Shown here piece after piece: positions 56,883-64,000 of a stretch of 64,000 nucleotides of DNA (position 1 is the stretch's first letter; every line of letters begins with the position of its first letter). The stretch comes from Parasutterella secunda (GTDB lineage Bacteria > Pseudomonadota > Gammaproteobacteria > Burkholderiales > Burkholderiaceae_F). The notes beneath the pieces were generated by a model. That model ran no database searches and was not told the DNA's origin. It saw only the letters and a list, made by a program, of their open reading frames with translations. The translations under genes and the position numbers were made by a program. The stretch lies in assembly GCF_016901835.1 (NCBI RefSeq), contig NZ_JACJKX010000010.1, forward strand, positions 1 through 64,000, read 5' to 3'.

Positions 56883-57734
56883 GTGACATTTCATCGTTCT
56901 TACCACTACCGTCACAAGCCTCGTGAAAGCCATTCACGGCCTCAGGCCGTGAAGGTTTCACCGGAGCAGGTAGCAGAAGAAATTTTCTTCTGCGGAGACC
57001 CTCACGGTTCATTTGATCATATCCTTCAGGCTGCCAAAGAACACCGTCCGAAGGCCATGGTGATTTTGGGGGATTTACAACCTCCGGCTCCGCTCCATGA
57101 GGTCCTTGCCGATATTTTGAGTTTTGTGGATGTCTGGTGGATACCGGGCAATCACGACACGGACAATGACCTTTTTTACGACAGACTTTGGCGAAGTGAA
57201 TTGGCCGGCCATAACCTTCACGGTCGGGTGGCTTTGGTCAACGGCATCCGTATTGCCGGTCTCGGAGGCGTTTTCAGAGGGCAGATTTGGATGCCCCCTC
57301 AAGCCCCTAACTACATGTCTGCAGGCGCCTTTATCCGACGAATCGGCCGAGGCAATATGTGGCGTGGGGGCTTACCGAGACGTCACCGTACGTCGATCTT
57401 TCCGTCAACGTACGATAATTTGATGGAGCATCGGGCCGATGTGCTGGTCACGCATGAAGCGCCGGGGTGCCATCGCAAGGGGTTCCTCGCAATTGATCAA
57501 CTGGCTAAAAAACTGCAGGTGAAATACCTCTTTCACGGTCATCAGCACGAAGATCGTCATTATCCGACCTACTACGGTTTTACTCCACGTGGGGTGGGCT
57601 ACAGGGGAATTGTGAATCTGAAAGGGGATGACATCGTGCCGGCACAAATTGATCCGCGCGACGCCATGGAACACGCCGAGCAGTCTCAGTCTCTTGAGCG
57701 GTTTGAGCGTGCAATGTTTAAACGCCTGGGTTAA
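56883..57734 (+). CDS. Metallophosphoesterase
   Basis: 283 residues, calcineurin-like fold. Metal motifs are in order: FFCGDPHGSFDHIL, ILGDLQPP, WIPGNHDTDNDLF, VTHEAPGCHRKGF and LFHGHQHEDRHY. The first motif, GDPHG, matches the GDxHG of phosphodiesterases. There is no signal peptide, so it is cytosolic. GTG start 15 bases after the WYL gene, so they are probably cotranscribed. The substrate may be a nucleotide, cyclic nucleotide or nucleic acid. Confidence 0.85.
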   Translation: MTFHRSYHYRHKPRESHSRPQAVKVSPEQVAEEIFFCGDPHGSFDHILQAAKEHRPKAMVILGDLQPPAPLHEVLADILSFVDVWWIPGNHDTDNDLFYDRLWRSELAGHNLHGRVALVNGIRIAGLGGVFRGQIWMPPQAPNYMSAGAFIRRIGRGNMWRGGLPRRHRTSIFPSTYDNLMEHRADVLVTHEAPGCHRKGFLAIDQLAKKLQVKYLFHGHQHEDRHYPTYYGFTPRGVGYRGIVNLKGDDIVPAQIDPRDAMEHAEQSQSLERFERAMFKRLG

Positions 57735-57751
57735 TTACTCCAGGCGTTTAA
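57718..57751. terminator. Bidirectional terminator
   Basis: TTAAACGCCTGG (57718-57729) pairs with CCAGGCGTTTAA (57740-57751). The left arm lies inside the last codons of the phosphoesterase gene. T runs are short. Confidence 0.6.
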
Positions 57752-57757
57752 GGACGA

Positions 57758-58972
57758 TCAGTTTTTCTTTTTAGAATTCGGATAGCTTCTGGGGTGATCC
57801 CGTCTGGGAGCCGGTCGATTTTTTTGAATAGCCGGCGAAATATTTTTCTTCACCTCAGGGGCCTTTTGTTCGGGCTCATTGTCATCAAATTTCGGCATGG
57901 CAAACGTGATGGAAACGTCCTTGGCGATACGGTTGCGAGCCTTTTGCGACAGCCACGTTTTGATCATGGCAAGCCCCACGGCCAGGAGCACCGGACCTAA
58001 AATCAAACCCATAAAGCCGAAGGCAATGACGCCGCCGAATACCCCCAGGAAAACAAGCGACAGAGGCAAAGAGGAGCCTCGCGCAATCAGAAGCGGCTTA
58101 ATGAAGTTATCAACGCTAGCCACCACCAATACGCCCCAGGCTACCATAAAGAGCGCCAGACCTAATTCACCCTGTGCATAAAGCCAGATTGCAACCGGGC
58201 CCCAAACCAAAGGCGGTCCGATCGGCACCACGGACAAAATAAAGACCGCGACCGACAGCAGCAATGTACCGGGCACCCCGACGATGATAAAACCGATACA
58301 GGCAGCCAGACTTTGACCGGCCGCCGTGCCGACAATACCGTAGACGACGCTGCGGGTGGTGTTGACCAAAATGTGGGACAACTCGTGGCTGAGTTCACCG
58401 GAAACTTTGACTAAAAATTCTCTGGCCCGACTCGCCAGTGCATCACCGTCCCGATAGAAGAAAAAGGCGATAAATGCCACTAAACCCATCTGCACGAGCC
58501 CGTTGCCTAAGGCCCAGGCAATCGTGAGAACCTCTCGGGTGATCGGGTCGATCATCTTTTTCATGTAGTCGGCCAGTGCTTGCGGCTGGAACACGACTGC
58601 GAGCTGACTATAAAGCCAAGGCCCCACTAAAGGAATCTCCTGAACCCAGTCAGGTGCGGAAATGGTGCGAATATATTCTGTGATGCCAGAAATGGCAGCA
58701 GGTAACTGTTGAGCAACGGCCGCCGACAGGAACATGGTCGGAATAATGAGGCAGACTACAAGGAGAGTGACCATCAGCAACGCTGCCGGCGTCGGCCGGT
58801 TACCCATGGCAGTCGAGAACCGTTTGAACATCGGCCAGCTTACCACTGTGACGATCGCCGCGATAATGATAGCGGTCAAAAAGGGTCTGACAACAAAATA
58901 ACATCCTAAAGCGATCGCCGAAGCAAAGAGGATGCGAATCAGTATGTCAACGCGTTCTCTTAAATTAACCAT
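57758..58972 (-). CDS. AI-2E family transporter
   Basis: 404 residues, about eight hydrophobic segments. FFFYRDGDALASR, and PIGPPLVWGPVAIWLYAQGE and DNFIKPLLIARGSSLPL are family features. Members include TqsA (autoinducer-2 export) and putative Na+/H+ exchangers, so the cargo is open. The C-terminal roughly 50 residues are a cytosolic basic, Pro-rich tail. The ribosome site is weak. Confidence 0.85.
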   Translation of the reverse strand: MVNLRERVDILIRILFASAIALGCYFVVRPFLTAIIIAAIVTVVSWPMFKRFSTAMGNRPTPAALLMVTLLVVCLIIPTMFLSAAVAQQLPAAISGITEYIRTISAPDWVQEIPLVGPWLYSQLAVVFQPQALADYMKKMIDPITREVLTIAWALGNGLVQMGLVAFIAFFFYRDGDALASRAREFLVKVSGELSHELSHILVNTTRSVVYGIVGTAAGQSLAACIGFIIVGVPGTLLLSVAVFILSVVPIGPPLVWGPVAIWLYAQGELGLALFMVAWGVLVVASVDNFIKPLLIARGSSLPLSLVFLGVFGGVIAFGFMGLILGPVLLAVGLAMIKTWLSQKARNRIAKDVSITFAMPKFDDNEPEQKAPEVKKNISPAIQKNRPAPRRDHPRSYPNSKKKN

Positions 58973-59093
58973 TTAGTTTTTCAGAAAAATCATGGGTAAA
59001 ACACAGCCTCTAGTCTAAACGAAAATAGCCTTTTTGAGTGCGCAAAATACCCGGTCAAGATAAAATTTCTCGCAGTGTTTTAGGAGATAAATC

Positions 59094-59678
59094 ATGGCGA
59101 AAGTAACCGAAGAGATGATCAATCGGGTTAAAGAAATGCAGACGGCCACTGAACGGGTCTTTGACGGAAATTTTCTTCATGTTGATCGGGATACGGTGGT
59201 GACGGCCAGCGGCCTCACCCGCACCCGTGAATACATCCGCCACCCCGGCGCTTCTGTCATCATTGCTCTTTTTGATGATGACAGTGTGCTCCTGGAGTAT
59301 CAGTGGCGTCAGCCTTGCCGCAGGGCTTTTTGGGAGTTGCCCGCAGGTAAGCTCGATCCCGATGAGGAACCCTCTCTTTGCGCACGACGGGAACTCGAAG
59401 AAGAAACCGGCTACCGGGCCCGGGAGTGGTTTTACCTCGGACGCATTCATAATGCGATCGGTTACTCGGATGAGCATTTGGAATTTTTCCTCGCTAAGGG
59501 ATTGGTATCGGGTACTCGGCATCTGGATGAAGGGGAGTGCCTGGAGGTGCAGAAGGTCCGTGTGAGCGATCTCAAGCAGATGGTCTTAAACGGAGAGATC
59601 ACGGATGTGAAAACGATTGTAGGAACCTATTGGCTTGAAAAATATCAGGCCGGACAGATGCAGCCCAAGGCTTGCTAA
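59094..59678 (+). CDS. nudF: ADP-ribose pyrophosphatase (NUDIX)
   Basis: Hydrolyses ADP-ribose to AMP and ribose phosphate; 194 residues. The NUDIX box GKLDPDEEPSLCARRELEEE (the final TGY follows) is complete, preceded by ELPA. AGGAG stands ahead of the ATG. The GYSDE and ADP-ribose-type spacing support NudF over other NUDIX groups. Confidence 0.85.
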   Translation: MAKVTEEMINRVKEMQTATERVFDGNFLHVDRDTVVTASGLTRTREYIRHPGASVIIALFDDDSVLLEYQWRQPCRRAFWELPAGKLDPDEEPSLCARRELEEETGYRAREWFYLGRIHNAIGYSDEHLEFFLAKGLVSGTRHLDEGECLEVQKVRVSDLKQMVLNGEITDVKTIVGTYWLEKYQAGQMQPKAC

Positions 59679-59711
59679 CACTCGACAAATTCCGCTGATT
59701 TGTCGACCATG

Positions 59712-59738
59712 AAAGAGTTTGAGATGGCTCAAACTTTT
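59712..59738 (+). terminator. Probable terminator of nudF
   Basis: GTTTGAG (59717-59723) pairs with CTCAAAC (59728-59734) with flanking A and T pairs. A second hairpin, CGACAAAT/ATTTGTCG (59683-59705), precedes it. Both lie in the 154-base gap before argG. Confidence 0.6.
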
Positions 59739-59772
59739 AACTGTTCACGCACGCACTTTTTCAATAAACTGA

Positions 59773-61164
<1,392 letters not shown>

Positions 61165-61187
61165 CCGCACCGTCGTAGGTGACTGAA

Positions 61188-61218
61188 AAAGGGTGGGTGT
61201 GATTGCCTGCCCTTTTTT
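61188..61218 (+). terminator. Terminator of argG
   Basis: AAAGGG (61188-61193) pairs with CCCTTT (61210-61215) through a partly paired stem, followed by TTT. Confidence 0.65.
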
Positions 61219-61334
61219 GTTCCTGTCGCAATTGAAAACACATTTTCCGGGAAGTTCCGGAGCAAAGAAACGAAAGCGAACCAAAAAACGCTAAAATCAA
61301 TTTCGTCTTTAATTTTTGTTTTCAGGCTTTTTCA

Positions 61335-62588
61335 GTGCTTCCTTTTGAATTCAGAATAGGTTGGCGATATACGCGCCAGGGCCGCCGAGGACGCGGCAAA
61401 AACGGCTTTATCTCATTTATCTCTGTAATGAGCGTTGCATCCATTGCACTGGGTGTGTTGGCGCTTATCGTTGTGCTTTCGGTCATGAACGGTTTTCAAA
61501 AAGAAGTTCGTGACCGTATGTTGTCCGTTATTCCTCACATAGAGGTGGTGAGTTACGCCGGCCCGCTCGAGAATTGGCAGGAAACCGCAAAAATTGTTTC
61601 TTCCGACCCGCATGTGTTGGGGGTCGCTCCGTACTCTTCGGGGCAGGGCTTATTGAGCACAGGCTCGAGCGTGAGGGGAGTGTTGCTTCGCGGCATAGAA
61701 CCGGCCGATGAAGGAAAGGTCTCCGACATCGATAAGCAAATGGCAGTGGGCAAACTCACCGATCTCAAGCCCGGAGAATACGGAATTGTTTTGGGTCTTG
61801 ATTTGGCTCGCTTGTTGCGACTGCGCGTAGGCGACAAGGTCAATGTGATTATCCCTCAGGGGCGTGCTACTCCCGCAGGCATTGTTCCCCGTATGAGAGC
61901 TTTTACGCTCACCGGAGTTTTCTCTTCCGGACACTACGAATACGACAGCTCCATGGCTCTTATCCACATTGAGGATGCACAGGCGCTTTTCCGCCAGAGC
62001 GGGCCTGCAGGGCTCAGGGTTCGGGTCGATGATATGAATAAAGCACCGGAGATTTCTTTTGAAATTCTCAAAACTTTGCCTGACACTTTTGCCGTGACCG
62101 ATTGGAGTAAACAGAATCGCACTTGGTTTGCTGCGGTACAGGTTGAAAAGCGCATGATGGCGATAATTCTCTTTTTGATTGTGTTGGTCGGTGCCTTCGG
62201 TTTAGTCTCCAGTATGGTGATGACCGTGACGGAGAAACAATCCGATATCGCTATTCTTCGGACGTTGGGGGCATCGCCCGCTTCCATCATGTCGATTTTT
62301 ATGGTTCAAGGTGCAGTCGTGGGCGTAGTGGGCGTTGCCTGCGGTGTGGCTCTGGGTTTATTGATTGCCTGCAATCTGGATGTCATCGTGCCGGCAATCG
62401 AATCGCTTTTCGGTATTCAGTTTTTACCCAAAGAGGTCTACTTTATCAGTTCATTGCCTTCGGATCCTCGAGCCGGCGATATCGTTCCCATTGCGGTTTT
62501 CTCACTGATATTGTCGTTACTGGCAACCATTTATCCGAGCTGGCGTGCTGCTCAAACGAAACCGGCGGAGGCGCTTCGATATGAATAA
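61335..62588 (+). CDS. lolC: Lipoprotein-releasing system permease LolC/E
   Basis: Inner-membrane subunit that releases outer-membrane lipoproteins to LolA; 417 residues. FISFISVMSVASIALGVLAL is the first helix, with the LolCE-type MNGFQKEVRDRMLSVIPHIE after it. A large periplasmic domain (about 50-265) and three further helices follow. GTG start; the ribosome site is weak. A single permease gene before lolD, with none after, suggests a LolF-like homodimeric arrangement. TAAAAT at 61292-61297 may be the -10. Confidence 0.92.
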   Translation: MLPFEFRIGWRYTRQGRRGRGKNGFISFISVMSVASIALGVLALIVVLSVMNGFQKEVRDRMLSVIPHIEVVSYAGPLENWQETAKIVSSDPHVLGVAPYSSGQGLLSTGSSVRGVLLRGIEPADEGKVSDIDKQMAVGKLTDLKPGEYGIVLGLDLARLLRLRVGDKVNVIIPQGRATPAGIVPRMRAFTLTGVFSSGHYEYDSSMALIHIEDAQALFRQSGPAGLRVRVDDMNKAPEISFEILKTLPDTFAVTDWSKQNRTWFAAVQVEKRMMAIILFLIVLVGAFGLVSSMVMTVTEKQSDIAILRTLGASPASIMSIFMVQGAVVGVVGVACGVALGLLIACNLDVIVPAIESLFGIQFLPKEVYFISSLPSDPRAGDIVPIAVFSLILSLLATIYPSWRAAQTKPAEALRYE

Positions 62589-63270
62589 TGAGAAAAAATG
62601 CGTCATTGTCGCGCACGGCGTTAAAAAGGCCTATCGGGAGGATGACCGATCGGTTCAGGTGCTTAAGGGAATCGATCTGGAAGTCAAAGCCGGTGAACTC
62701 TTGGCTGTGGTCGGTGCGTCCGGTTCCGGTAAAAGTACGCTTTTACATGTTCTGGGCGGACTCGATAGCATCGATGAAGGGGAAGTGACGGTTGCGGGGA
62801 TGAGTGTTCATACCCTAAACGAGGTTCAAAGAGGGCAGCTTCGCAACCGGAAATTAGGATTTGTGTACCAATTTCACCACCTCTTGCCTGAATTTACGGC
62901 TCAGGAAAATGTGGCGATGCCGCTCATCATTCGACGCGAAGATGAATCGGTGGCATTAAATAAAGCTAAAGCGGCACTTGAAGCTCTGGGCTTAGGCCAC
63001 AGACTCAATCACCTGCCTTCACAAATGTCAGGAGGTGAGAGACAGCGCTGTGCGATTGCCCGAGCCATGGTTACCGAGCCCGCCTGTATTCTCGCCGATG
63101 AACCGACGGGCAATCTGGATCGCCAGACCGCAGAAGCCGTTTTTGACAGCTTACTCAATCTGGCTAAAAAACAGGGAACAGCTTGCGTTATTGTGACGCA
63201 CGATTTGGAGCTTGCCAAACGGTGTGACCGCACGGTCAGCATCATTGACGGTGTTATTTCCAAGGTGTGA
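62581..63270 (+). CDS. lolD: Lipoprotein-releasing system ATPase LolD
   Basis: 229-residue ABC ATPase that powers lipoprotein release. Walker A GASGSGKST (about 45-53), signature MSGGERQRCAIARAM, Walker B ILADEPTGNLD. FVYQFHHLLPEFTAQENVAM is the LolD-type Q-loop. The ATG at 62581 overlaps the lolC stop by eight bases, so the two are coupled. tatD follows after six bases. Confidence 0.95.
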   Translation: MNNEKKCVIVAHGVKKAYREDDRSVQVLKGIDLEVKAGELLAVVGASGSGKSTLLHVLGGLDSIDEGEVTVAGMSVHTLNEVQRGQLRNRKLGFVYQFHHLLPEFTAQENVAMPLIIRREDESVALNKAKAALEALGLGHRLNHLPSQMSGGERQRCAIARAMVTEPACILADEPTGNLDRQTAEAVFDSLLNLAKKQGTACVIVTHDLELAKRCDRTVSIIDGVISKV

Positions 63271-63276
63271 TCCGTC

Positions 63277-64000
63277 ATGGTCCGATTCATCGACACACAC
63301 AATCATGTCGGTCTGGCCGAGCTTGACGAATCGTTGGAAGTGATGGGTCGCAAGGCAAGCTCCGTCGGGGTTGTGGCCGGCGTGATTACAACGGGTTGCC
63401 TTGAGGATTTCGAGCGAGCTCGAGAGGTTGCTCATCGCTTGGGGTGGGGGTATTGCGTCGGTTTGCATCCGATGTATCTGCACGAGCAAAGCGATGAAGA
63501 TGTACAGAAGCTCAAAAAATTTGTTTATGAACACATGGACGACTCGCATTTGGTCGGTATCGGAGAAATCGGCCTGGACTTTTATGTGAGCCAACCCGAT
63601 AAGGCACTTCAGGAGAGAATTTTTAAAAAAGAGCTTGAACTGGCTGCCGAGACGCACCTTCCGGTATCGGTTCACAGTCGCCGGGCACTTTATCGGGTAA
63701 TGGCGATGATGGCTGATTATCCTCAAGTCAGGGGAGCATTGCATGCCTTTGTCGGTTCCGAGCAAGAGGCTTTGCAGTGTGTTCGAAGAGGATACTTTCT
63801 GGGGTTTGGCGGCTCCATGACTTATGAGGGCAGTAAACGGGTACGTAGGGCGTTGGCCTCTCTCGGCTCTCAGGCTTTGCTGCTAGAGACCGATGCTCCG
63901 GATATGGCCCCCTCCTTTGCCGAAAACGGTCGGTCTACTCCGGTCGATCTGCCCCGGTATCTGCAGGAAATGAGCCGAATCCGAGGAGAGGATTCTGAAG
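63277..64000 (+). CDS. TatD family metal-dependent hydrolase, partial (cut by right edge)
   Basis: Open for 241 codons from the ATG at 63277 to the window edge. FIDTHNHVGLAEL (HxH), VGIGEIGLDFY, VSVHSRRA, ALHAFVGSEQEAL and LLLETDAPDMAP are the TatD motifs, all in order. TatD proteins are cytosolic metal nucleases. It lies six bases after lolD, so it is in the same operon. The C terminus is outside the window. Confidence 0.93.
   Translation, partial: MVRFIDTHNHVGLAELDESLEVMGRKASSVGVVAGVITTGCLEDFERAREVAHRLGWGYCVGLHPMYLHEQSDEDVQKLKKFVYEHMDDSHLVGIGEIGLDFYVSQPDKALQERIFKKELELAAETHLPVSVHSRRALYRVMAMMADYPQVRGALHAFVGSEQEALQCVRRGYFLGFGGSMTYEGSKRVRRALASLGSQALLLETDAPDMAPSFAENGRSTPVDLPRYLQEMSRIRGEDSE

Overview
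The window looks like ordinary chromosome from a Gram-negative betaproteobacterium. LolC/LolD imply an outer membrane. The nadE-glnB pair, the long form of ArgG, RelA with a degenerate hydrolase domain, and the sigma32-type grpE-dnaK-dnaJ block fit Burkholderiales. Base composition looks near half G+C (not counted). Carriers and enzymes for peptides, amino acids and dicarboxylates (PepT, BrnQ, CstA, DcuC, asparaginase, threonine aldolase) and the lack of sugar-use genes suggest a gut Sutterellaceae-like organism (Sutterella/Parasutterella type). That placement is inference. I saw no rRNA, tRNA, prophage or CRISPR array.

Layout. 1-1200: an IS1182-type transposase cut by the left edge. 1.4-9.3 kb: pepT, ppk2, the phosphate block pstB-phoU-phoB-phoR behind a four-unit Pho box, a threonine aldolase and a RidA-like protein. 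9.3-18.7 kb: SulP transporter, metG, apbC-yheT, a GNAT enzyme, a queuosine-precursor transporter facing queC, and hemH. 18.8-19.9 kb: two adjacent genes (PaiA-like acetyltransferase and DUF1989 protein), each broken by one small indel in a short repeat. 20-24.6 kb: a three-gene operon (DUF1177 protein, DcuC-type carrier, AbgA-like M20 amidohydrolase) divergent from a LysR regulator. 24.6-28.7 kb: the heat-shock block, with two clear sigma32 promoters.

28.7-38 kb: PAP2 phosphatase, TDT transporter, dinB, brnQ, mntP, asparaginase, rpsP and rimM (without trmD-rplS), and an overlapping fpr-rsxB-nth operon next to fdxA. 38-47.9 kb: pncB, an NhaD-type antiporter, rhlE, relA with a small membrane protein, cstA and a PLP aminotransferase. 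48-54.5 kb: argH divergent from hemCD, then ppaC and nadE-glnB. 54.7-57.7 kb: an unrecognised protein, a WYL regulator and a metallophosphoesterase in one direction. 57.7-64 kb: AI-2E family transporter, nudF, argG, lolC-lolD and the start of a TatD-family nuclease cut by the right edge.

The points I would look at again are the paired frameshifts at 18.8-19.9 kb, the NadE whose glutaminase half has lost its catalytic residues, the structured leader of the queuosine-precursor transporter, a CxCx4CxxC cluster in the GrpE tail, the attenuator-like RNA between the aminotransferase and cstA, the missing trmD-rplS, and two gene sets of unknown purpose (DUF1177-dcuC-M20, and hypothetical-WYL-phosphoesterase).
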